Of a stretch of DNA of 29,196 nucleotides, positions 1 through 9,698 are shown in pieces. Source of the stretch: Theristus sp. LFF4_11 (taxonomy: Eukaryota > Nematoda > Chromadorea > Monhysterida > Xyalidae); NCBI GenBank assembly GCA_030248135.1, contig JASANC010003686.1, positions 1 through 29,196 on the forward strand. The letters run 5' to 3'. The notes beneath the pieces were generated by a model. That model had not been told where the DNA came from. It did not search any database and saw only the letters and a program-made list of their open reading frames with translations. The position numbers and the translations under genes were made by a program. Positions within the stretch are counted from its first letter, which is position 1, and each line of letters opens with the position of its first letter.

Positions 1-1492
1 CGCGCGTCCAGCGAGTCGGAGGTTCTTTTTCAGTGTTTCCATGCTCAACTCCAGTGAACTTGTAATTGGTTTTGTCAAAGCCTCCGTTGAAAATTACAGT
101 TTTTTGTTGAAATCGTCAGTAAGGCTATTGAAAGTGAGTGTTGGTGACACTATTAAATTTTTCATGTCATTTCCGGCCGTCTACTGCTCCACGAAAACTG
201 TCTGACAACACGCGCGCGTAGGCCGACGATGCCCCAAGCGACAACCATGGTCGAAGGAATTGCGGTCAGCGAGTCAGAGGTTCTTTTTCAGTGGTTCCAT
301 GCTCACCTCTAGTAAACATGTGATTGATTTTGTCAAAGCCTCCTACGAAAATTACAGTTTTTTGTTCAAATCGTCAGTCAGGCTATTGAAAGTGAGTGTT
401 GGTGACACTTTTAATTGTTTCATGTCATTTGCAGCCTACTGCCGCTTCAACACCGCCACGCAACGCGCGCGAGCAGACAGATACGGAAAATTGTGATGCC
501 GCAAGCGGCGGCTGTGGTCGACGCACTCGGTTCGCACCGCTGACGTGTAAACGCTCAGTCTCGAATCGCACAAACTGGAACTCGGACAAGTGATCATGTG
601 GTTGGTGGTTGGTTGTATGAAAGTTTCTTCTTTTTGAAACTGAATTGGTGACACTTTTTAATTTTTTTCATGACATTTTCAGCCGTGCACTGCCCCACCA
701 ACATCGTCAGACAACTTGTTTGTATCTGGAAGAGCAAACATGTTTCACACGTTGTTGTTTTGTTGTACGGAGTTGAATGCAGCCAGACAAGTCAATGTCG
801 CAGACACTGTTAACGCCAAACGTGTTTATTAAATCGCAGTCATCGTCGTCGCGAGCTTGCCGTTGCCGCTGCGAGGGCGGTCGAAGGATTCTGCCGCCGC
901 ACGCACATCAGTGCTATCGTCTACGGACATGCGCGCGTCCAGCGAGTCGGAGGTTCTTTTTCAGTGTTTCCATGCTCAACTCCAGTGAACTTGTAATTGG
1001 TTTTGTCAAAGCCTCCGTTGAAAATTACAGTTTTTTTTGTTAAAATCGTCAGTAAGGCTATTGAAAGTGAGTGTTGGTGACACTATTAAACTTTTCATGT
1101 CATTTCCGGCCGCCTACTGCCCCACGAAAACTGTCTGACAACACGCGCGCGTAGGCCGACGATGCCCCAAGCGACAACCATGGTCGAAGGACTCGCGGTC
1201 AGCGAGTCAGAGGTTCTTTTTCAGTGGTTCCATGCTCACCTCCAGTAAACATGTGATTGATTTTGTCAAAGCCTCCTATGAAAATTACAGTTTTTTGTTC
1301 AAATCGTCAGTCAGGCTATTGAAAGTGAGTGTTGGTGACACTTTTAATTGTTTCATGTCATTTGCAGCCTACTGTCGCTTCAACACCGCCACGCAACGCG
1401 CGCGAGCAGACGGATACGGAAAATTGTGATGCCGCAAGCGGCGGCTGTGGTCGACGCACTCGGTTCACACCGCTGACGTGTAAACGCTCAGT
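1..1492 (+). repeat. Higher-order satellite array, forward copy (931-bp period)
   Basis: The sequence from position 1 recurs at 932, giving a 931-bp period; the second unit stops at about 1492, where similarity ends. Within a unit, three monomers (roughly 1-260, 261-600 and 600-931) share the same core: a GTGACAC(T/A).TTAA stretch, then TTCATG(T/A)CATTT and a C-rich tail. The repeat is therefore a higher-order repeat of three diverged ~310-bp monomers. In the first two monomers the core looks like a ~45-nt intron, with a GTGAGT donor-like start and a TTTGCAG acceptor-like end (about 391-435 and 1328-1372). Short frames such as the one at 777-1043 are shared between copies, but the copies are too alike for that to indicate coding. 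The array is cut by the window edge. A gene-family origin remains possible. Confidence 0.8.
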
Positions 1493-2384
1493 TATGGTTA
1501 TGGTCAGGACTGAGTTATGGTCTTGGTACAATTGCAACTTATGTGCAATCCTAAAAAAACGTGAAGCTCCCCAGTACAACGGTTGTGAATTAAGTTTTTT
1601 AAATACCACATACCATGTGTCATAATTTTAACAGAAACATAACAGAAAATCTGGAAGAAATGTTCAATTTCAAAAGCTTTTAGTGCCGATGACGAGAGTG
1701 GTAGATGGGAAAATCGCAATGGACTCGAACAAAGGAAACCACATTTGTGGCTTTGGTTGATTGAAAAGTTTTCGTTATCCGTTAATCCAATTTGTGAATG
1801 TTTTGGTTGTATTGTCAAAAATTCTTGTATCGCAAAAGCAACCACCATTGTTTCGGTCTGTGATAAAGCGTATTGTTTTGAAATAAAAAATGATTGGTCA
1901 CTGTATCATAATTTTGTGTTCGTGTGGTCAAGAAACTTTATTACACAAAGTGTTGACGTTTGCAAACACGCCATGCATACGTAAAAAATACACACATGTC
2001 AGAAACGTAGATTTATCCTCAAGTACCACAACAAAGCAGCAGACGTGTAACCAACGTCCTAATTGCAGTATGAGGTGTTCCGCGGTAAATTGTAAAGTTG
2101 TCGGGCGGACTGACAGGTGTTGCTCTGTTCTGTTCTGTTTCATTCGGCGCTCTCAAGCGTACGTCAAAGACGCGTCTCCATGAACGGCAGTATGCAATAA
2201 CACGAGTTCTAACGTGCCGGCTGTATGAACGGTAGCATACTAAAACACAATACCTGGCGGAACGTGCCGTGTCGTATACGCACGCATGTGTCAGTTTGAA
2301 CAGTATGCGTCAGTATGACTCAAGGCATTTGTCATGAGAAGACAGCGACAATGGTGGCTTCGGCATTTTTAAGAATAGCAGAAC
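1493..2384. other. Unique AT-rich spacer inside the inverted repeat
   Basis: No supportable gene. Frames here are short and show no recognisable domain or consistent splice structure. The stretch separates the forward satellite array from the GT-rich minisatellite. Around 2170-2300 there are two loosely similar pieces containing 'gaacggtagcata/gaacggcagtatg' and 'aacgtgccg', a weak local duplication. Confidence 0.5.
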
Positions 2385-2751
2385 ATGAAGTCCGTGTGAA
2401 TGTGTGTGCGCGCATGCGCGGACAATTGCAATAAAAATAAAACCATTAACGAAAAACACCGGGCATTGGGAGCCCATTGCTTTAGCATGTGCGCAAGGGT
2501 GTTCGTGAGCATGTGCGTGCACATGTGCATGTGTGCGTGAGCGTATACATGTGCATGTCCGTGTGAATGTGTGTGTGTGCGCGCATGCGCGGACAATTGC
2601 AATAAAAATAAAACCATCAACGAAAAACACCGGAGGCTTTGGGAGCCCATTGCTTGAGCCTGTGCGCGAGGGTGTCCGTGAGCATGTGCGTGCACATGTG
2701 CATCTGCATGTGCATGTGTGCGTGAGCGTCTGCATGTGCATGTCCATGTGA

Positions 2752-2787
<36 letters not shown>

Positions 2788-4590
2788 CGCGGACCGTTGC
2801 AATAAAAATAAAACAATTTACAATAAACCCAGAGGCTTTGTGAGCTCATCGGTTGAGCATGTGCGCGAGGGCGTCCGTGAGCATGTGCGTGCACGTGTGC
2901 GTGGGCGTGTACATGTGCATATGCGTGTGTGTGCGTGTGCCACATGTGCATCTGCATGTGCATGTGTGCGTGTGCGTGTACATGTCCGTGTGAATGTGTG
3001 TGCATGGGCGGATCATTGCAATAAAATAAAACCAATGACGATAAAACCAGAGGCATTGGGAGCCCATTGCTTGAGCATGCACGCGAGGGTGTCCGTGAGC
3101 ATGTGCGTCCACGTGTGCATCTGCATGTGCATGTGTGCGTGAGCGTCTGCATGTGCATGTCCGTGTGAATGTGTGTGTGTGCGCATGCGCGGACAATTGC
3201 AATAAAAATAAAACCATTAACGAAAAACACCAGAGGCTTTGGGAGCCCATTGCTTGAGCATGTGCGCAAGGGTGTCCGTGAGCATGTGCCTGCACGTGTG
3301 CGTGTGCGTGAGCGTGTACATGTGCATATGCGTGTGTGTGCGTGTGCCACATGTCACATGTGCATGTGCATGCGCATGTGTGCGTGTACAAGTTCGTGTG
3401 CGTGTGCGCATGCTCGGACGATTGATTGAGCTTGTGCTCGGCGTCCGCGTGCGCGCGCCATTGCGTGTCCGTGTGCGCATGCATGTCCGTGTGCATGTGC
3501 ATGTCCGTGTGAATGTGTGTGTGTGTGCACGCATGCGCGGACAATTGCAATAAAAATAAAACCATTAACGAAAAACACCGGAGGCTTTGGGAGCCCATTG
3601 CTTGAGCTTGTGCTCGGCGTCCACCTGCACGCGCCATTGCGTGTCCGTGTGCGCATGCATGTCCGTGTGCATGTGCATGTCCGTGTGAATGTGTGTGTGT
3701 GTGCACGCATGCGCGGACAATTGCAATAAAAATAAAACCATTAACGAAAAACACCGGAGGCTTTGGGAGCCCATTGCTTGGGCATGTGCGCAAGGGTGTC
3801 CGTGAGCATGTGCGTGCACGTGTGCGTGTGCGTGAACGTGTACATGTGCATATGCGTGTGTGTGCGTGTGCCACATGTGCATCTGCATGTGCATGTGTGC
3901 GTGTACAAGTCCGTGTGCGTATACCCATGCTCGGACGATTGCTTGAGCGTGTGCTCGGCATCCGCATGCGCGGGCAATTGCATGTCCGTGTGAGTGTGCA
4001 TGTGTGTCTGTGTGTGCGCGTATGCGCGGACAATTGCAATAAAAATAAAACCATTAACGAAAAAAAACAGAGATTTTGGGAGCCCATTGCTTGAGCATGT
4101 GCGCAAGGGTGTCCGTGAGCATGTGCGTGCACATGTGCATGTGTGCGTGAGCGTGTACATGTGAGTGTGCGTGTGCGCTTGCATGTCCGTGTGCATGTAC
4201 ATGTCCGTGTGAATGTGTGTGTGTGTGTGCAGTGTGAATGTGTGTGTGTGTGTGTGTGTGCGCATGCGTGGAGAATTGCAATAAAAATATAACCATTAAC
4301 GAAAAACACCGGAGGCTTTGGGAGCCCATTGCTTGAGCATGTGCGCAAGGGTGTCCGTGAGCATGTGCGTGCACATGTGCATGTGTGCGTGAGCGTGTAC
4401 ATGTGCATGTCCGTGTGAATGTGTGTGTGCGCGCGCATGCGCGGACAATTGCAATAAAAATAAAACCATTAAGGAAAAAACCAGAGGCTTTGGGAGCCCA
4501 TTGCTTGAGCATGTGCGCAAGGGTGTCCGTGAGCATGTGCGTGCACATGTGCATCTGCATGTGCATGTGTGCGTGAGCGTGTACAAACCA
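2385..4590 (+). repeat. GT-rich minisatellite, about ten units
   Basis: Ten copies of an anchor resembling ACAATTGCAATAAAAATAAA occur near 2422, 2592, 2797, 3012, 3190, 3540, 3716, 4028, 4273 and 4442. Each is followed by a CGGAGGCTTTGGGAGCCCAT-like segment and then by alternating purine-pyrimidine DNA (GTGTGC, CATGTGCATG, GTGTGT). Spacing between anchors is about 171 bp in the simplest units and 176 to 350 bp where the GTGCAT part has expanded. The longest pure (GT)n run is at about 2754-2782. One strand is read by very long His/Thr/Ala-rich frames, and the other by Val/Cys/Arg-rich ones; both follow from the simple sequence. The alternating stretches are prone to slippage and could form Z-DNA. 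Confidence 0.9.
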
Positions 4591-4892
4591 CTTGCATTGA
4601 AACAAGTGTTTCCTGTCACAATAACAAGCAACACACACAAGCCTAAACGTGGAGTCGGATTATAATTTTTATTCATGGATTCAGAGACCAAAAACAGGTA
4701 TCGTCAGAACACAAATAATCTGAAAAACACAGAGGTCAGCTATTAGAAAAACTATCGAGGCAAGCACGAAACTGCGTTGGTTTCTGATATGTAAACCAAA
4801 AATTGAAAAAGCGAAAAAGTAGTGCCACAAGTAAAAACAATCAATTTGTTTTTGGCGAACGTAAAAGTTAGTGCCACAAAAGATGAATAAAT
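4591..4892. other. Short unique spacer between minisatellite and inverted satellite
   Basis: About 300 bp of AT-rich sequence with no reading frame I can support and no repeat relationship visible to the rest of the window. Confidence 0.5.
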
Positions 4893-6275
4893 TGATCACT
4901 TGTCCGAGTTCCAGTTTGTGCCATCGAGACTGAGCGTTTACGTCAACTGTGTGAACCGAGTGCGTCGACCACGGCCGCCGCTTGCGGCATCACAATCTTC
5001 CGTGTCTGTTTGCGCGCGCGCGTTGCGTGGCGGTGGTGGTGCGGCAGTGGGCTGCAAATGACATGAAACAATTAAAAGTGTCACCAACAGTCACTTTCAA
5101 TAGCCTGACTGAGGATTTCAACAAAAAAAACTAATTCTCAACGGAGGCTTTGACAAAACCAATTACAAGTTCACTGGGGTTGAGCATGGAAACACTGAAA
5201 AAGAACCTCCGACTCGCTGGACGCGCGCGTGTCCGTAGACGATAGCACTGATGTGCGTGCGGCGGCAGAATCCTTCTACCGCCCTCGCAACGGCAACGGC
5301 AAGCTCGCGACGACGATGACTGCGATTTAATAAACACGTTTGGCGTTAACAGTGTCTGCGACATTGACTTGTCTGGCTGCAATCAACTCCATACAACAAA
5401 ACAACAACGTGTGAAACATGTTTGCTCTTCAAGATACAAACAAGTTGTCTGACGATGTTGGTATGGCAGTGCACGGCTGAAAATGTCATGAAAAAAATTA
5501 AAAAGTGTCACCAATTCAGTTTCAAAAAGAAGAAGCTTTCATACAACCAACCACCAACCACATGATCATTTGTCCGAGTTCCAGTTTGTGCGATTCGAGA
5601 CTGAGCGTTTACACGTCAGCGGTGCGAACCGAGTGCGTCGACCACAGCCGCCGCTTGCGGCATCACAATTTTCCGTATCTGTCTGCTCGCGCGCGTTGCG
5701 TGGCGGTGTTGAAGCGGCTGTAGGCTGCAAATGACATGAAACAATTAAAAGTGTCACCAACACTCACTTTCAATAGCCTGACTGACGATTTGAACAAAAA
5801 ACTGTAATTTTCATAGGAGGCTTTGACAAAATCAATCACATGTTTACTGGAGGTGAGCATGGAACCACTGAAGAAGAACCTCTGACTCGCTGACCGCGAG
5901 TCCTTCGACCATGGTTGTCGCTTGGGGCATCGTCGGCCTACGCGCGCGTGTTGTCAGACAGTTTTCGTTGGACAGTAGACGGCTGCAAATGACATGAAAA
6001 GTTTAATAGTGTCACCAACACTCACTTTCAATAGCCTTACTGACGATTTCAACAAAAAACTGTAATTTTCAACGGAGGCTTTGACAAAACCAATTACAAG
6101 TTCACTGGAGTTGAGCATGCAAACACTGAAAAAGAACCTCCGACTCGCTGGACGCGCGCGTGTCCGTAGACGATAGAACTGATGTGCGTGCGGCGGCAGA
6201 ATCCTTGGCCCTCGCAACGGCAACTGCAAGCTCGCGACGACGATGACTGCGATTTAATTAAAACGTTTGGCAACG
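4893..6275 (-). repeat. Higher-order satellite array, inverted copy
   Basis: Read on the minus strand this matches the 1-1492 array: the same AACCTCCGACTCGCTGGACG, TTGACAAAACCAATTACAAG and GTGTCACCAACACTCACTTT blocks appear in reversed order. About one and a half 931-bp units are present. Differences include scattered substitutions and a deletion near 6206 relative to the other copies. The inner end runs about 100 bp further into the repeat unit than the inner end of the forward array. The outer end stops near 6270, where the shared AAACGTTTGGC block ends. Together with 1-1492 it forms an inverted repeat with arms of about 1.4-1.5 kb. Confidence 0.8.
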
Positions 6276-6940
6276 TTTCCCGCAGACTGTGATCGTGTTT
6301 GAAACGAATGACGTCAAGTTTGAACGCTGAACTGTATGATTTGCGGCGACTTTTCTATTGAGCACACTCATTGTGGACATCAGCGCCACTGTCATTGTTG
6401 CGATTCGTGTCTGCTTCATGCTGATTCCCATTGCTGTCAACCTTGAACGAATGTCAAAGGTTTGATTGCTTGAGAAATTGAAACAACAAAATGTGTCGGA
6501 ATGATTAATGTCATGCCTTCTTCTTTCCCTGCAGCCACCAATCAAGAGTGCCTGAACGCGCTTGTTTTGTCTACGACAGAAAAACGACGTCATCATCACA
6601 TTCGGCCACAGCAGGAGTAGGTTGATCAACTTCGACTGCGGTGGAAGTGGCACCCTTTTTATTCGTCAGCAGACTGAAAAGAAGGGACAACAGATGAACA
6701 TTGAACTGCGATTTAATAAAGTCATTTTTTGGCAAAGCACACTTGAAATGTGGCTAACTCATTAAACAAAACAGGGGCTACACAGGTTGCGTTAGGGAGG
6801 CCGCAGACGAGGAGGCTAGCGAATCGACAACCCCTCCTATCCCACTGGGACAACCAACCAACCAAACCAAAGATGGACACGGTACAGCACTGACACTAAC
6901 ACTTCGGACGACCAAAACCCTTATTTTAAAACAAACGAGA
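6276..6940. other. Spacer without a recognisable gene
   Basis: Both strands carry short frames (for example 6258-6653 minus, 6562-6765 plus) with no domain I recognise and no paired splice sites. The N-terminal exons of the downstream GH31 gene were looked for here and not found. Confidence 0.45.
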
Positions 6941-7300
6941 GCTTGTGTTGGATTGATTTGAAAGAGACAAGTTCGGAGGCTTTGTGTCGTACAGCTACTC
7001 ATATAGAACTAAACACAAAACCAGCCTTATTTGATTAAATTAAAAAAATTGACGGAAGTTTGCGTTGAAGTGCTTTGAAAGGCACAAGTTCGGAGGCTTT
7101 GTGTCGCACAGCTACTCATGTTGAACTAAACACAAACCCAGCCTTATTTAATCAAAAACAAGCCGGAGTTTGTGTTTAATTGCTTTGATGGAAGCAGCTT
7201 GAAATTGATGTTTCGCAAAGGTGCTCATTTAAACGAAATAAAATACCAACCTTGTTTGATCAGTAAAACAAACCGGAGTTTGTGTTGAACTGCTTCGAAA
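6941..7300 (+). repeat. Degenerate ~110-bp tandem repeat, about 3.3 copies
   Basis: A TTTGTGTTGAA-TGCTTTGAAA motif recurs near 6948, 7057, 7167 and 7278. It is followed in the first two units by an almost identical ACAAGTTCGGAGGCTTTGTG block (about 6966 and 7083) and then by AACTAAACACAAA and an AGCCTTATTT(G/A)AT segment. The later units are more diverged. The region is noncoding in every frame I could follow. Confidence 0.75.
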
Positions 7301-7707
7301 TACAGAATCAGCGTTGTGCTAATTACGGATCTGAACATGAAACACAATTTCTACTTAATAAATTACACAAAAAATCAAAATAGAACAGTGAAAAAACAAA
7401 GGAACAATGAAAATGAATGTAAAGAAATGCAAAAGAACGATAAATAAGCTGGAATCAAAACAAAAAGATGAAAACATGCCTATTATTCAAATACAAAACA
7501 CAAAAAAATGAAAACAGCAGCGATTAGAGCTCAAAAATAACAATTAACCCACTCCTAAATCCATTCCTAAATCTTTTTTTATAAGGGTCCTCCCACTTAT
7601 AAGGTCGTCACACGAAATTCACCTTTTTTTCAAAAATTTTTGATTTCCAAATTTTTATAAGGAGACCTTATATGCAAGACTTTACGGGTATTATTGCGTC
7701 ACCGCAG
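7301..7707. other. A-rich spacer or intron upstream of the GH31 exon
   Basis: A-rich DNA without supportable coding. Just before the GH31 exon there are two TATAAGG-type elements: one near 7600, and ATAAGG-AGA-CCTTAT, a 6-bp inverted repeat near 7660-7674. The stretch ends in ACCGCAG, which I take as the splice acceptor for the GH31 exon, so it is probably intronic. Confidence 0.45.
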
Positions 7708-9517
7708 CTCGTACACCACGATGGATTTCACGAATGACGGCTTCCACGAGATCGAGATCTGGTCGGCGCACCATCCAATCAACATTGTTTGTGACTCTGC
7801 ATCGACCATGTTGCGTGTGCTGAAAAAACAGTCGGCTGTGTTTGGAAAACAAGAGAAACTGCCGCATTGGATGATCGACGGTGTGATTTTGTCCGTTGAA
7901 GGTGGTACCGAGGAGTTGTTGCGCAGAAAGGAACAAGCTGTTGGTGCTGGCATTCCGGTTCGCGCGTTTTGGATACAGGATTGGTCGGGCATAATAACGG
8001 TTAGAATCAATGACTTTCATCTTGTTTTTTTCTGCGTAAATACCACACCGCTGATGTTCCAGACGGACTTTGGCACCCGCGTCTATTGGAACTGGGAATG
8101 GAGCCCATCGCACTATCCGAATTTAACAAAAGTCATCCAGGACTTCACGGTTGAAGGCTACAGACTGCTTGCTTACATTAATCCACATTTAATTGCAAAC
8201 GGCTCGTTGTATCGCGAAGCTGCGCAAAACGGTTTCCTCATAAAATCTTGCACAACCAACGAGACACTTCTGCAAGATTTCGGTCAATTCTACGCCGGAA
8301 CTATTGATCTGACAAATCCAAACGCTTCTCGTTGGTATCAGGAAACGATCATCCAACAGAATTTGCTACAGTTTGGCATATCGGGGTGGATGGCTGATTT
8401 TGGCGAGTATCTGCCAGTATCAGATGACGTCTGTCCGTTTGACGCAGAACGTTTGGACAAGTTTGATGCGAGCATGAAACTGCACAATCGGTTTCCTGTA
8501 GCCTGGGCTGAAATGAACCGAGTTGGTATTGAACAAGCTGGTTTCACGCTGCAAGATCGCACATTCTTCACACGCTCTGGCGCAGACGGAAGTCAAAGGC
8601 GGTCGCCACTGATGTGGGCCGGCGACCAAAGCGTTGATTTCACTAAATCCGACGGAATTTTATCCGTCATTCCAGCTGCGTTGTCGTTGGGAATGTCTGG
8701 ATTTGGACTAACTCATTGGGATATTGGTGCGTCTCATTTGGCTCTGCCCTGCTTGACTGGAGTGACTTGATGTTGGTTGGTCATTCCGTATTTTTGTCCC
8801 AATTCCAGGTGGATACACAGCTACAGTGGCGCCACCATTCCTAAACGTTGTCAGAACAACCGAAATTCTCCTTCGTTCGGCGGAAATGGCCGTGTTTTCA
8901 CCGGTGATGCGGACGCACATCGGCAACCGACCGCACTTGAACGCACAGTATTACGATTCGCCAGAAACGTTCGCTGCATTCACACGACTGAGCTTGATTC
9001 ATGAATGTCTCGCCAGATACACACATTCGTTAATAGAAGAAAACGCAAATACTGGAATTCCTATCATACGACCATTGTTTCTGCATCACAGTGATGACAT
9101 GGAAGCGTGGAAGATTGAGGTCAGTAAAGTTGGTTTTCATGAGTGTTTTGTGGTTTCACCGTGTCGCCCAAAACACAAACAAAAAACAACAACAAGCCGT
9201 TTTCTCTAAAAACTAATGTTCAATAAAAATTCAGTGACTTGCTTGATTGTTTTCAGTATCAGTATTTGTTTGGCAGCGATCTGATGGTGGCACCGGTTGA
9301 TCAAGGCGCTCACGTCAACGGCAACAGTTCAACTGCTCAACAAAATGTTTATTTTCCCGCTGGAACTTGGATTTCCTTCTGGAATCACACGGACGTGGTC
9401 ACTTCCACAGGGCAGTATCTGCTGGTTGACGCACCTCTCGGTTTCATCCCTGCATTCTATCTCTCAGGAGCGCCGGAAGAATCGATCAAGTTGTTCCGAT
9501 ATTGTGGCAGCTTCTGA
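7708..9517 (+). CDS. GH31 glycosidase, sulfoquinovosidase (YihQ)-like, 5' incomplete
   Basis: Exons: 7708-7999, 8063-8726, 8809-9119, 9257-9517 (stop TGA). Introns are 63, 82 and 137 bp, all GT-AG, and the phases join cleanly; about 508 codons are visible. Seen: a WIQDWSGI block, then FGTRVYWNWEW, YINPHL, the GH31 nucleophile motif WMADFGEYLP (Asp at 8396-8398), MWAGDQ with the acid/base Asp (8624-8626), THWDIGGYT across the second intron, MRTH and the C-terminal YQYLFGSDLMVAPV sandwich. Known: GH31 retaining alpha-glycosidases of the YihQ type release sulfoquinovose from sulfolipid-derived glycosides, binding the sulfonate through Arg301, Trp304 and Tyr508. The equivalents here are Arg (8078-8080), Trp (8087-8089) and Tyr (8814-8816). 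Acid/base-to-Tyr spacing is 36 residues, as in YihQ. Inferred: the enzyme cleaves sulfoquinovosides. About 170 N-terminal residues are missing compared with the bacterial enzyme, and the exon start implies a phase-2 upstream exon. It could be a 5'-truncated gene. Another alpha-glycoside substrate is the main alternative. Confidence 0.9.
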
Positions 9518-9524
9518 TCACTAT

Positions 9525-9592
9525 AATAAAAACTTCCACATTTGATTGTGTAAAAAGCAATTGTTTCTCCGGTGACAAAGACCATAAATAAA
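9525..9592 (+). terminator. Poly(A) signals of the GH31 gene
   Basis: AATAAA occurs at 9525-9530, 8 bp after the stop codon, and again at 9587-9592. Either could direct 3' end formation of the GH31 transcript. Confidence 0.55.
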
Positions 9593-9698
9593 ACCGTGAC
9601 CGAGTTCTATTCGTCCATTTTCATTTCGGTTTTACAGCTGAATCTCTTTTCACAAGCAAAGCACCAGTGACAACAGCAACTAATCGGCAGTGATCATC
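9593..9698 (+). promoter_or_regulatory. Operon-like junction: pyrimidine tract and acceptor before the DM9-like gene
   Basis: A T-rich stretch ends in TTTTACAG at 9637, followed by a 61-nt leader and the ATG at 9699. An AATAAA about 107 nt upstream of an outron-style acceptor, with the next gene on the same strand, is the geometry known from trans-spliced nematode operons. The sequence shows the spacing and the acceptor; trans-splicing itself is inference. A short ordinary promoter with a 5'-UTR is the alternative. Confidence 0.4.

Noticed and set aside
777..1043. 88-codon frame repeated in the inverted copy (5131-5382)
   Set aside because: The conservation is explained by recent duplication of the satellite; no start context or splice evidence beyond that.
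2846..4438. 530-codon minus-strand frame rich in His, Thr and Ala, and its overlapping relatives
   Set aside because: It is a translation of the GT/CA-rich minisatellite. Several frames stay open at once on both strands, composition is simple, and there is no domain.
2385..4590. CRISPR-like array
   Set aside because: Anchors are ~20-60 bp but the intervals are long, similar to one another and simple sequence; the setting is eukaryotic.
6258..6653. 131-codon minus-strand frame as a gene
   Set aside because: No domain, no splice partners, and it begins within the edge of the satellite.
7694..8770. GH31 as a single 358-codon frame starting at a TTG
   Set aside because: The frame includes a 63-bp intron and runs into the second intron; homology begins after the ACCGCAG acceptor and TTG is not a normal animal start.
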